Below, in pieces: positions 32,658 to 42,300 of a stretch of 64,000 nt of DNA (the first letter of the stretch is position 1; every line of letters begins with the position of its first letter). The notes beneath the pieces are model-generated. The model ran no database searches, was not told where the DNA came from, and saw only the letters and a list, made by a program, of their open reading frames with translations. Source of the DNA: UKL13-2 sp947085425 (GTDB lineage Bacteria; Pseudomonadota; Gammaproteobacteria; Burkholderiales; Usitatibacteraceae); NCBI GenBank assembly GCA_947085425.1, contig CAMTWK010000028.1, forward strand, positions 62,001 to 126,000, given 5' to 3'. The position numbers and the translations under genes were made by a program.

Positions 32658-34067
32658 TTATTGCGATCCCACTGCGGCGGTTTTAATCTCCAGCGCGCGC
32701 AGAATTTTTTCGTGCACGCCGCCAAAGCCACCGTTGCTCATCACCACAATATGGTCGTTGGGTTTGGCAATGGCCATGATACTTGCCACCAATTGATCAA
32801 GGTCGTCCAATACGGTTGACTTGGCATGGATGGGGGTAAATGTTTCTTCCGCATCCCAGCCCAAATTGTGGGCATAAATAAACACCAGATCGGCATTGGC
32901 CAGCGAGCCGGGCAAGGCGTTGCGCATGGCACCAAGTTTCATGGTGTTGGAGCGCGGTTCCAGCACGGCAATAATGCGCTGCGTATTGACGCGGCTGCGC
33001 AGACCGGCCAGGGTGGTGGCGATGGCGGTGGGATGATGCGCAAAATCGTCATACACGGTGATGCCGTTTTCGATGCCACCGCTCACGACGCTCCCGCCAA
33101 TAACACCGCGTATTTCCATACGACGTGCCACGCCGTCAAATAAATTCAACGCTTCGACGGCAATCTTCACCGGCACACCGGCGTGGCGGGCGGCGGCAAT
33201 CGCCGCCAGTGCGTTCATTTTGTTGTGCGCGCCAGTCTGGGTCCAAGTGACCATGCCACGATCAACTTCGTCGCAGCGCACCACAAACTGGCGCTCGTCT
33301 GCGCCGCGCCGGTAGTCCCATTGCATGCCGGGGCCAAAATATTCAACCGGTGTCCAGCAACCTTTGTCGATGGCGTTGGCCAGATTTGGCTCGGTGCCAT
33401 TGACCACCACCAGTCCGTTGGCAGGTACGGTACGCACCAGATGGTGAAATTGGGTTTCGATGGCCTCGATATTTGGAAAAATATCAGCGTGATCATATTC
33501 AAGATTATTCAGAATCACGGTGCGGGCATGATAGTGGACAAATTTTGACCGCTTGTCGAAAAACGCCGTGTCGTATTCATCCGCCTCGATCACAAAAAAT
33601 GGCGAGTCCCCTTTTGGTGTGCGTGCCGATATGCCAAAATTTTTGGCAATGCCACCGATTAAAAAGCCCGGCGCCACGCCCGCATAGTCGAGTATCCACG
33701 CCAACATGGATGAGGTGGTGGTCTTGCCATGGGTGCCTGCAACAGCCAGCACCCAACGGCCCTGCAACACGTTTTCACCAAGCCATTGCGGACCGGAAAT
33801 AAAACGCAGACCCCGATTTAGAATCTCTTCAATAATCGGTTTGCCGCGCGTCATGGCATTGCCAACAACGTAAATGTCGGCATTAAAAATATCGAGTTGT
33901 TCGGCATCAAAACCTTCATGCAAACCAATGCCAAGCGCTTCCAACTGGGTGGACATGGGCGGGTAAACATTGGCATCACAGCCGGTGACGGTATGGCCCA
34001 GGTCTTTGGCCAAGGCCGCAAGGCCGCCCATGAAGGTGCCACAAATACCGAGAATATGAATATGCAT
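32658..34067 (-). CDS. mpl: UDP-MurNAc:L-Ala-gamma-D-Glu-meso-DAP ligase Mpl
   Basis: This cell-wall recycling ligase reattaches the tripeptide from turned-over murein to UDP-N-acetylmuramate. The 469-residue product has the MurC-like opening HILGICGTFMGGLAALAK, the ATP loop VLAVAGTHGKTTTSSMLAW, EADEYDTAFFDKRSKFVHY, LNNLEYDHADIF, and the C-terminal YDDFAHHPTAI and LEPRSNTMK segments that separate Mpl from MurC. The frame extends 37 codons upstream, but homology starts at MHIHILG. A possible partner in recycling is not in the window. Confidence 0.95.
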   Translation of the reverse strand: MHIHILGICGTFMGGLAALAKDLGHTVTGCDANVYPPMSTQLEALGIGLHEGFDAEQLDIFNADIYVVGNAMTRGKPIIEEILNRGLRFISGPQWLGENVLQGRWVLAVAGTHGKTTTSSMLAWILDYAGVAPGFLIGGIAKNFGISARTPKGDSPFFVIEADEYDTAFFDKRSKFVHYHARTVILNNLEYDHADIFPNIEAIETQFHHLVRTVPANGLVVVNGTEPNLANAIDKGCWTPVEYFGPGMQWDYRRGADERQFVVRCDEVDRGMVTWTQTGAHNKMNALAAIAAARHAGVPVKIAVEALNLFDGVARRMEIRGVIGGSVVSGGIENGITVYDDFAHHPTAIATTLAGLRSRVNTQRIIAVLEPRSNTMKLGAMRNALPGSLANADLVFIYAHNLGWDAEETFTPIHAKSTVLDDLDQLVASIMAIAKPNDHIVVMSNGGFGGVHEKILRALEIKTAAVGSQ

Positions 34068-34149
34068 TGGCTGTTGGTTGTTACGGGTTGGGTTGAGTGA
34101 GATTAAATTCGTTAATTGCGCGGTTGGTAGGCAAACTGCATCAGCGGCA

Positions 34150-34506
34150 CTAGTTTTTAAAAATAAAATAAGCCGCACCGACCAAACAACAACCCGCCCA
34201 CAAATAGTTGAGTGTCAATTTTTCGTTCATATACAACAAGGCGAATGGTACAAATACAGCGAGCGTGATGATTTCCTGCAAGATTTTCAACTGCCCCAGA
34301 TTCATCACACTAAAACCAATGCGATTGGCGGGAACTTGTAAACCATACTCAAACAAGGCAATGCCCCACGAAATCAACGCGGCAATAAACCATGGTTTGT
34401 CGTTCAGATTTTTGAGATGCGCATACCAGGCAAAAGTCATAAAAACATTTGACATCACCAACAGCAACGTTGCGGTGAGCGCCGGGTGGGTCGTCAAAAA
34501 ATTCAT
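34150..34506 (-). CDS. DUF486/DMT-superfamily small membrane protein
   Basis: This 118-residue protein has four hydrophobic helices (about residues 10-30, 37-55, 72-92 and 96-115). Its sequence fits DUF486 (PF04342): NVFMTFAWYAHLK, ALISWGIALFEYGLQVPANRIG and LKILQEIITLAVFVPFA. The family belongs to the drug/metabolite transporter superfamily; the substrate is unknown. Homology begins at the second ATG of the frame, used here; the upstream one adds ten residues. It is separated from mpl by 82 bp and from divergent gshA by 218 bp. Confidence 0.9.
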   Translation of the reverse strand: MNFLTTHPALTATLLLVMSNVFMTFAWYAHLKNLNDKPWFIAALISWGIALFEYGLQVPANRIGFSVMNLGQLKILQEIITLAVFVPFALLYMNEKLTLNYLWAGCCLVGAAYFIFKN

Positions 34507-34636
34507 GCGACGATTGTAGCAAAGGAAACGGGCCATTTAGTTTGCCAGGCGTCCGCCCGGCGCAGGGTGGCAGGTGGACGACAACTGAATTTGGGTGGGC
34601 GCTCAATTGTTGGCAGGGGTAAACTGACCGGCTGGA

Positions 34637-34642
34637 TATAAT
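34637..34642 (+). promoter_or_regulatory. Candidate -10 element upstream of gshA
   Basis: A perfect TATAAT lies 82 bp before the gshA ATG. The best -35-like hexamer (TTGGCA, 34610-34615) is 21 bp upstream, too far for an ideal sigma-70 promoter, so this is tentative. A purine-rich GAGGGGCAGGGGG stretch just before the ATG serves as ribosome site. Confidence 0.4.
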
Positions 34643-34724
34643 TTGCGGGAAATAATGCCTTGCAATCAATCATTACGCCCCAAACTGGTAGTGTTATGGA
34701 TTAGGCGAGGGGCAGGGGGTCTTC

Positions 34725-36080
34725 ATGGTTCCACTTTTAACAACATCGCTTGTTGGACCTTTATACGAGCTTGAACAGAAAATTCTTGACTCACGCCCGG
34801 AAATCGAGCGCTGGTTTCGCGCCCAGACGCTCAGCCACACGTTGCCATTTTATTCGTCCGTCGATCTGCGCAACTCCGGTTTTAAGCTGGCACCGGTTGA
34901 CACCAATCTTTTTCCCGGTGGGTTCAACAATTTAAATCCGGATTTTCTGCCGTTGTGTGTGCATGCGACCATGTCGGCGGTGCAAAGAATTTGTCCGGAT
35001 AAACAACGTTTTTTGCTCATTCCGGAGAATCACACCCGTAATCTGTTTTATCTGACCAATGTGGCGGCCATTCGCAGAATTTTGGAAGGTGCCGGTCTGG
35101 AAGTGCGGATTGGTTCGATCAATCCAGACATCACCGCGCCAACTACTCTCGATTTGCCCAACGGCGACAAATTGACCCTCGAGCCGGTGATTCGTATTGG
35201 CAACCGGGCGGGCGTTGCCGGTTTTGATCCCTGCGCGGTTTTGTTGAATAACGATCTTTCCGCCGGTGTGCCGCCGATCCTTGTCGGCATTGAGCAGGAA
35301 ATTGTCCCGCCCTTGTATTCCGGTTGGACCAACCGCCGCAAAACGATTCATTTCCACGCCTATGATCGTGTTGCGGATGAGTTTGCCAAGTTGATCAATA
35401 TTGATCCGTGGTTGATTAATCCGGAATTTTCCCAGTGTGGGCGGGTGAATTTTTCGGCCAAGGAGGGTGAAGATTGTCTGGCCGCCAATGTGGAGGCGGT
35501 GTTATCGGCGGTTCAGGAAAAATACAACCATTACGGCATCAAGGAAAAACCGTTTGTCATTGTCAAAGCCGACGCCGGCACCTACGGCATGGGCGTATTA
35601 ACGGCCCGTTCGGCGGATGATGTACGCGATCTGAATCGTAAAGAGCGCAATAAAATGGCCGTGGTTAAAGAGGGGCTGGAAGTCAATGAAGTCATCATCC
35701 AGGAAGGTGTTTATACCTTTGAACGGGTCAATGACGCCGTAGCCGAACCGGTGGTGTACATGATTGACCAATTTGTCGTGGGGGGATTTTATCGGGTCAA
35801 TACCGATCGGGGCATTGATGAAAATCTCAACTCACGCGGCATGAGTTTTGTGCCGCTGGCGTTTGAAACCGATTGTCATACGCCCGATTGCGGCAGTTCG
35901 CCGGATGCACCGCCCAATCGTTTTTACACCTATGGCGTGGTGGCACGACTGGCCATGCTTGCCGCCGCCAAGGAGTTGGTCATTCTAGGCGAAATGATGG
36001 CAGCAAAATCGCCTTCCTCAGCGGTGCCCGCAGACAATCATCAACCAACCGTGCCAGCCAACGCCATTGCGGCGGAGTGA
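34725..36080 (+). CDS. gshA: Glutamate-cysteine ligase, PF08886 type
   Basis: This enzyme makes gamma-glutamylcysteine, the first step of glutathione synthesis. The 451-residue protein fits the proteobacterial GshA family PF08886, which is unrelated in sequence to E. coli GshA. Examples are the VDLRNSGFKLAPVDTNLFPGGFNNL opening, LLIPENHTRNLFYL, PFVIVKADAGTYGMGVLTARS with an ATP-grasp-like loop, and YMIDQFVVGGFYRVN near the C-terminus. The last 40 residues are a low-complexity proline/alanine tail. The gene is followed 7 bp later by gshB, forming a dedicated glutathione operon. Confidence 0.92.
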   Translation: MVPLLTTSLVGPLYELEQKILDSRPEIERWFRAQTLSHTLPFYSSVDLRNSGFKLAPVDTNLFPGGFNNLNPDFLPLCVHATMSAVQRICPDKQRFLLIPENHTRNLFYLTNVAAIRRILEGAGLEVRIGSINPDITAPTTLDLPNGDKLTLEPVIRIGNRAGVAGFDPCAVLLNNDLSAGVPPILVGIEQEIVPPLYSGWTNRRKTIHFHAYDRVADEFAKLINIDPWLINPEFSQCGRVNFSAKEGEDCLAANVEAVLSAVQEKYNHYGIKEKPFVIVKADAGTYGMGVLTARSADDVRDLNRKERNKMAVVKEGLEVNEVIIQEGVYTFERVNDAVAEPVVYMIDQFVVGGFYRVNTDRGIDENLNSRGMSFVPLAFETDCHTPDCGSSPDAPPNRFYTYGVVARLAMLAAAKELVILGEMMAAKSPSSAVPADNHQPTVPANAIAAE

Positions 36081-36087
36081 ACCATTA

Positions 36088-37020
36088 ATGAACATTGCAT
36101 TTATTGTTGACCCGCTTGGCTCACTCAAGGCCTACAAGGATTCATCTGTATTGATGATGCGTGAAGCCGCAAAACGCGGCCACCAGGTTTATGCGATTGA
36201 AGCCGGTCATTTATTTTGCACCGGCAACACGGTGTCGGCACAGGCGATGAAATTGACTTTGTCGGACGACAACAACAACTGGGTTCGGATTGAACAAACG
36301 TCGTTGGTGCCGCTGTCGTCATTTGAAGTGGTGTTGATGCGCAAAGATCCGCCGTTTGACGCGGAATATTTGTACGCAACGTTGTTGCTGAGTTTGGCCG
36401 AATCACAGGGTGTGCGCGTCATCAATCGACCCGACGCATTACGCAACTACAACGAAAAACTTTCGATCCTGAAGTTTGCCGATTTCACCGCGCCAACTTT
36501 TGTTTCATGCAACATGGCTGATGTGCATGAATTTATCGATCTCCATGGCGATGTCATTCTGAAAAAGCTCGATGGCATGGGTGGCACCTCAATTTTTCGT
36601 GTGCGTGCCGATGACCCGAATCGAAATGCCATTGTTGAAGTGCAAACACTCAACGGCGCAGTCTCCATCATGGCGCAGCGTTATATTGCCGAAATCAGCA
36701 AGGGTGACAAGCGCGTATTGGTGATCGACGGCGTGCCTTTTTCACACACGCTGGCGCGTATCCCCATGGCGGGCGAAACGCGTGGAAACCTTGCCGCCGG
36801 CGGGCGTGGCGTGGCGATGCCGCTGACCATGCGAGAAAGAGAAATCGCCATTGCAATCGGGCCGCAATTGAAAGCCGATGGGCTGATGATCGCCGGGCTC
36901 GATATTATTGGCGAATATCTGACCGAAATAAACGTCACCTCGCCCACCTGCATGGTGGAAATTTTTGAGCAGGCGGGTGTGAATGCGGCCGCCGCGGTAT
37001 TGGACGCGATCGAATCCTGA
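36088..37020 (+). CDS. gshB: Glutathione synthetase GshB
   Basis: GshB joins glycine to gamma-glutamylcysteine. The 310-residue ATP-grasp enzyme shows the family opening MNIAFIVDPLGSLKAYKDSS, VLMRKDPPFDAEYLYATLLL, VILKKLDGMGGTSIFRV (ATP loop), GDKRVLVIDGVPFSHTLARIP and the closing EINVTSPTCMVEIFEQAGVN. The chosen ATG starts MNIAF; a frame extension of seven codons overlaps the gshA end. The last 76 coding bases reappear as part of a direct repeat 138 bp downstream. Confidence 0.95.
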   Translation: MNIAFIVDPLGSLKAYKDSSVLMMREAAKRGHQVYAIEAGHLFCTGNTVSAQAMKLTLSDDNNNWVRIEQTSLVPLSSFEVVLMRKDPPFDAEYLYATLLLSLAESQGVRVINRPDALRNYNEKLSILKFADFTAPTFVSCNMADVHEFIDLHGDVILKKLDGMGGTSIFRVRADDPNRNAIVEVQTLNGAVSIMAQRYIAEISKGDKRVLVIDGVPFSHTLARIPMAGETRGNLAAGGRGVAMPLTMREREIAIAIGPQLKADGLMIAGLDIIGEYLTEINVTSPTCMVEIFEQAGVNAAAAVLDAIES

Positions 37021-37024
37021 CCGG
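36945..37024 (+). repeat. Direct repeat copy 1: 3' end of gshB
   Basis: These 80 bases (the last coding bases of gshB, its TGA stop and four bases beyond) match the copy at 37083-37162 at 77 positions. The differences are one G-to-T change and a GA/AG swap that turns TGA into TAG. Confidence 0.85.
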
Positions 37025-37082
37025 TGGGTTTGCGGTGACTTCCGAACCGGGTCGCTGCGCTCCCGCCACCGTGTGCGCACCG

Positions 37083-37162
37083 CACCTGCATGGTGGAAAT
37101 TTTTGAGCAGGCGGGTGTGAATGCTGCCGCCGCGGTATTGGACGCGATCGAATCCTAGCCGG
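37083..37162 (+). repeat. Direct repeat copy 2: displaced gshB tail
   Basis: This is a near-identical copy of the gshB 3' end, separated from the original by 58 bp of unrelated GC-rich sequence. It has no gene body of its own. It supplies the 3' end of the convergent gene: the CTA on this strand is that gene's TAG stop, created by the same base swap that distinguishes the two copies. Confidence 0.85.
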
Positions 37163-38795
37163 AGATTGTTACACGATCAAAGTCAAGACCGCGATCAATA
37201 AAGTCAACGATATTTACCTGCTTGGGACTGCCATGGCCCGGATGGAAAATATCCACGCCCCTGCCGCGTGGAACAAAATTAGCAGGAATAACCAGGGTTT
37301 CAGGAATACCCAAGGCATCCATCGGTGGCAGGCGAAATCCCTGGGTATAAGTTGCGCTGCGTGATTTATTATCGCTCGCACGAACCGATGTGGCTTCCGG
37401 TTTGCCGGGCAACATGGCGAGTGTGACGGTAAATTGATTGGCTGTTTCCTCCACCAACCCGCGCACCACACACAAATAAAAATCATTGCTTTTATTGCTG
37501 CTGTCGGTGGTGGTGGCTATGCGCACGCCCACCAGTCGACCGATTGCCAGACTGCGGCTGCTGTTGGTCGGGCGAATTAATCTGAGATGACCGCGCGACT
37601 CATCGACCACCGCCCAGGTTTCCGAGCCGTAATTGAACTCGGCATAACGGGCCCGTGTGGTGGACTCCGTAACCCGGCCAAACATGGCAATGTCACTCAT
37701 TTCCTGACGTGACAGTTCGCGTTTAACGTCGGGTTGTTCAAAAAAATCACCGGACAGAAAAAAGTGAATTTCAGGAATACCAAACGCCACAATTCCATTG
37801 TGTTCAACGGGGATGCCGGCAACCGGCCGGCTGCTGGACGGCTCACACCAGCGGTTGTGCAATCTGGCTAATTGCTGCATTGCCTCTGGGGCACCCCAGC
37901 CGCTTGGCAGATCCATGGTTGTCGGGTCTTCGCCAGCGGCCAGTTTCTTGATTCGCCGGCGCAATGATCGCGACAGCTCATAGACTTCCAACACCCGCAA
38001 ATGTTCGCCGGGTGTTTGTGAAGAACAAAAACCTGCCCCCTCATCCGCCATTAAATCGACCGCCAATAATGTATCCGCCGGTAATTTTGTTTCGCCGGGA
38101 AGGACGATCGCGACCTTGTTCGTGAAGCGCTTGAGCACGGCGTCGGTAAAATCAATTTCACGCGGCCCCAGTTCATATATGTTGGCCAATTGGCCCAACA
38201 ACACTGCGATATAAGCTTGGGCGACACTTGAATATCCGTCGGCGGTGCCGACCGAATCTTTAACCCGCACATTGGTGAGATCACGTGTTTCGGCCTCAAT
38301 CCATTGTAGATGCAAACGCATCCAAACAATCTTGTCATACCGACGGTAGATGAATCCCGCCATCAACATGCCAAGGCCGATATAACGCATGATGCGCTGA
38401 ATGATGAGTGCTGCGTGCACACTCAATTCCCTGCCGTCCCCTTGCGCATCCTGATAACAGCGCCGATAGCCGGACTCCATTTCGGTCAGCAGCGCGATCG
38501 AAACATTCCACGCGGCAAGATCGCCACTGGACAGCGGTAACGATTTACCGACGTACCGAATACGCTGTTCGCCCAGCAAAAAGCTCACTTTCTCGCGCAT
38601 CAACTCCATCGTGGTCAGTCGCTCGATGGGCTGGAAATTTGCGTCTGCATTCAGCATGCGCAGCGCGTCGAGAATTTTCTGCTGTGACTGTGCAACACTG
38701 GTCAGTGGAATTGCTTTAAGCCATTCTTTGCAGGTGCGCGCATCGAAAAAAAACAACGAACCTGCTTTTGCGTTCGGCGAAATTGGAGTCGCCAT
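37155..38795 (-). CDS. Conserved betaproteobacterial-type protein, unknown function
   Basis: This is a 546-residue protein with no signal peptide and no convincing transmembrane helix. The N-terminal 330 residues look helical (CKEWLKAIPLTSVAQSQQKIL, then QPIERLTTMELMREKVSFLLGEQ). A segment TPGEHLRVLEVYELSRSLRRRI follows near 260-290. The last 200 residues are rich in beta strands and contain a short R-x-R-x-x-E-F-N stretch that recalls PilZ-type barrels without a clear match. The end RGLDFDRVTISG resembles that of similar proteins I recall, so little seems to be missing. Its stop codon lies in the duplicated gshB tail. Confidence 0.65.
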   Translation of the reverse strand: MATPISPNAKAGSLFFFDARTCKEWLKAIPLTSVAQSQQKILDALRMLNADANFQPIERLTTMELMREKVSFLLGEQRIRYVGKSLPLSSGDLAAWNVSIALLTEMESGYRRCYQDAQGDGRELSVHAALIIQRIMRYIGLGMLMAGFIYRRYDKIVWMRLHLQWIEAETRDLTNVRVKDSVGTADGYSSVAQAYIAVLLGQLANIYELGPREIDFTDAVLKRFTNKVAIVLPGETKLPADTLLAVDLMADEGAGFCSSQTPGEHLRVLEVYELSRSLRRRIKKLAAGEDPTTMDLPSGWGAPEAMQQLARLHNRWCEPSSSRPVAGIPVEHNGIVAFGIPEIHFFLSGDFFEQPDVKRELSRQEMSDIAMFGRVTESTTRARYAEFNYGSETWAVVDESRGHLRLIRPTNSSRSLAIGRLVGVRIATTTDSSNKSNDFYLCVVRGLVEETANQFTVTLAMLPGKPEATSVRASDNKSRSATYTQGFRLPPMDALGIPETLVIPANFVPRGRGVDIFHPGHGSPKQVNIVDFIDRGLDFDRVTISG

Positions 38796-38873
38796 AAATA
38801 AAACCTTTCGTCAGTTGTTGCCCTGCGTGCAATTGTTTTATTGCCGTGCCAACAGGTCATTGATCGACGCCTG

Positions 38874-39317
38874 TCAGTCGCCCGCTTTGCGGAACGAGGC
38901 GCGTATCGCGCCTTTCCAATCCGTGATGTCGTCTAGTGTAGCAATGGCGCCGGCATTTGTGGTGATCGCCGGTGTAATTGTTGCCGCCCAAATTGGTTTT
39001 GGGAACGAAACATCATTGGCGTAGCGCGGAATGACGTGCCAGTGCAGGTGCGGGGTCATATTGCCAAGGCTGGCAAGATTAATTTTGTCGGGGTTCAGCG
39101 ACAATCGTAACGCCGACTCAACACGAAACACCGCGTTCATAAAAAGCGCACGATCTTCGTGCACCAAATCGGTCATCTCGCGCACATGATCATTCCAGAT
39201 TACCCGGCAAAACCCCTGATAGTTTTTGCCATCGGCGCCTTCCACCGCGACCACACGAAATTTTTCTTGGGATACCAATAGTGCACCGCCATCACCATCA
39301 CAAAGATCACATTGCAT
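38874..39317 (-). CDS. HIT-family nucleotide hydrolase or transferase
   Basis: This 147-residue histidine-triad protein has the motif HLHWHVIPR near residues 90-98, whose histidines form the alpha-phosphate-binding site. The N-terminal CDLCDGDGG supplies a possible CxxC metal site. Family members cleave nucleoside phosphoramidates or dinucleoside polyphosphates; the substrate here is unknown. The WAATITPAITTNAGAI segment is typical of the betaproteobacterial subgroup. It lies 21 bp downstream of the giant lipoprotein gene on the same strand, but the two proteins act in different compartments. Confidence 0.88.
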   Translation of the reverse strand: MQCDLCDGDGGALLVSQEKFRVVAVEGADGKNYQGFCRVIWNDHVREMTDLVHEDRALFMNAVFRVESALRLSLNPDKINLASLGNMTPHLHWHVIPRYANDVSFPKPIWAATITPAITTNAGAIATLDDITDWKGAIRASFRKAGD

Positions 39318-39338
39318 GAAAAGCCCTGACGATGATGG

Positions 39339-42300
39339 TTATTGCAACGGAAACGTATTGGTGCCGGCAGGTGCGGTGCCGGCATTGTTGATGACTGTCG
39401 GCGCAGCGCCATTGGCTTGCATCAGCCAAAGCGTCAAGGTGTTATCCGGCCGCTTCCAAAGCACATCAAAAATACCATCACCATTAAAGTCGCCGCTGGC
39501 ATAAAACGTCCAGCTTGGGTCAGCCATTCCGATGTTGTATGTGGTCTGGTTCAGCGCCAGGGTGCTGTCGGTGCACGACGCATTTTGGTTGTCCGGGTCA
39601 CCGGTGTAGACGGGGAGCGTGAGTCCGGCGGCGTTTAACGCGATCAACCTGACTTCGCCGCTGACAGTGTTGCGGATCAGCACGTCACCCTTGCGGCTTG
39701 CGGAAAAATCGGCAAGTTTCAACGCCGTGAAGCCGATGGGAATGGCTCCGCCCGACAAATTGGCGCAGGTGCGGTTTGGTGTGGACATCAACACCCGCAT
39801 GACATTTTCCGGGCTGATATAAACCATGTCGGCCGCGCCGTCAAAATTCATGTCGGCCGCGCCCAATAACGTCCAGGTTAATGGTGCACCGCCGCGTTTG
39901 CGTAATTGCGCAAACATGGACCCATTGGTAAACCAAATGTAGGAAACGCCCTGGTCATCAATGTTCGGGCTCATGCCGCGGAAGCGCCACACCAAATCAC
40001 CAAAGCCGTCGCCATCCAGGTCACCCACTGCCTGTACATCCCATTCAGGTTTGACATCGCGCAGGAATATATGGCTGGTGTCTGTGAAGTCACGCCAAAA
40101 TTGTGCGGGGCCGCGTCCGTTGACGTCCAGCAAGGCTGGATTGTCTTGCAGCATGGCGAGGTCAGATTTGCCGTTGCCGGCAAAATCGACCGCGCCCAGC
40201 AGGCGATAATTGCTGCCCGGATCCGGTGTGTTGGTCCACTGAAATTGGCCATTGAGCAGGCGGCCAACCTGCAATTGGTTTTTGGTCGTGGCTCGCACCA
40301 CCAGGGCACTCGATCCCGTGCCATCCAGGTCAATGCCGCCACGCTTGGCGAGTGGCGGCAACGACGGGATCAACGCAAACGAGGCTGTCACGGCCACCGC
40401 ATTGGTGACCGTGACCTGGCAGGTGGCATGGGTGGCCGATGTGCAGCCTGTCCAACCGGCAAAATAATTATTCGCATTCGCGGCGGCAGTCAGGGTGACC
40501 ACGGTGCCAGGCGGGATGGTGGTGTTGCAGGTCGAGCCGCAGTTGATGCCGGCCGGACTGGATGTCACCGTTCCGGTGCCATTGCCGGTTTTTGATACCG
40601 TCAGTGCAACCGGTGCGTTGGAAGTTTGCGGCAGTACCAGTTTGTCGATCCATGCCGCATCACTGCCTTCGATGGTGTTGGCATCTTTGACATACGACCA
40701 CGTCAGTGTGTGCACGCCTGCCGTGATGGGAATACTGACCGCGTCCCAGGGCACTTCGCCTGACGCACCCACCAGCCCCGCGCCCGAGCAATTGCCGCCG
40801 ATATTCTGTACTGCGCCATTGATCAGGAATTGCAGACAATCAAAAGTGGATTCGCTGGAGACACGACGATCAAAGGTGATATTGCCGGCAACAAACGTGC
40901 CCGTATAAGCAATCTGTGCCTTGGCATTGTCACCGATAGGCATATTTTTTAAACTGCACAATCCTTCCGAGGTGCTGTCGGTGGCCACCTGCCAGCCGGC
41001 GTTGGCGCCGGCTGGAACCGACCAACCGGCAGTGGGCATCACGCAGCCTGGCGGGAACACACCTTGCTCATTGTCTTTGATGGTCACGGTTGCCGTTCCC
41101 GAGCCGACGGCACTGCCGACGGCACCACTGAGCATCACGGAGAAGGACTCGGAAGGTTCGGCGACGGCATCGTCAATAATGGGCACACTAATGACTTTTG
41201 TTGCGCCGTCACCCGCCGACCAACTGAGCGTGCCGCTGGTGGCGACGAAATCCAGGCCAGATGTGGCGCTGCCACTTTGCGTTACATAGTTGACGGTTGC
41301 CGCGGTACTGATATTGCCAAATCGTTGCACGGTCAAATTGACTGCGCCCGCGCCTTCGTCTACCGTATAGGAGGTCGGCTGGAACGAAACAAGTCCGCCG
41401 TCAGGAAGCGCATTAATTTTAAACATGCCGCGCCCGAAAGTGACCGCAACCAAGGTAAAGGTGTCGTACCAAAACAATTCACGCACGCGCACACTGTTGG
41501 GGCCGTCATTGGTTGATGTCCAGGTGAGACCCGCATCTTCGGACGTGTACACACCGTTGGCGGCGGCAACATATAACCAATCACGCTGGCTCGGATGGCG
41601 TTTCATATCGTGCAAGGTCACCGCCGGCAGGCCTGCAGAAATATTGCGCCAGGTGGTGCCGCCGTTGTCAGTAACCCAAATACGATTGGTGGAAAAACCG
41701 GAATAGACCACCCAGGCACGATCAGGATTGTCCGGGTCAAGTGTGACGCGATTGATGGTCGAAGTCGGCATGTTGGATTGCGCGACGTTGACCCAAGTGG
41801 GGGTGGCGCTGAGTCCGTTGACAGTCTTGAAAATATGGGTGGGCAGGCCGGTGGTGTTGGACTGATTGTGTCCGACCCAAATCATATTGGAATTGCCTTT
41901 TTGCACGGCTACTGCATTGATGTAGCGGGTACTGTTCGGATTGGTCACCGGCGGCTTGATTGCCCGCCAAACCGGCGCGGCGACAGTGCGCACATCATCG
42001 CTGACCCACAGTGAATTGGCACCGACCAACATCCGGTCACGAATATTGGGGTCGAGGATAAAGGGCGAAATGAAGTTGGTCGCCTCGGTGGCATTGGGAC
42101 CACAAAAAGTGATGTTGGACTCGTCTTTTTTGCCTTCGGTGATGCCATTGCAGATATAACCAGAACCGGCACCACCATATCGACGGATCGAGGCATAAAC
42201 ATACTCACCATATGCCGTGCTGTCGTTGATCGGGTCGACCGCCGCAAATCCGCCGTCGCCACCGCCAATGCGGGACCAGCTGGTGCCACTGCCCATTTGT

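Noticed and set aside
39906..40595. A 229-codon frame antisense to the giant lipoprotein gene
   Set aside because: It lies wholly inside repeat-rich coding DNA on the other strand and has no recognisable domain or ribosome site.
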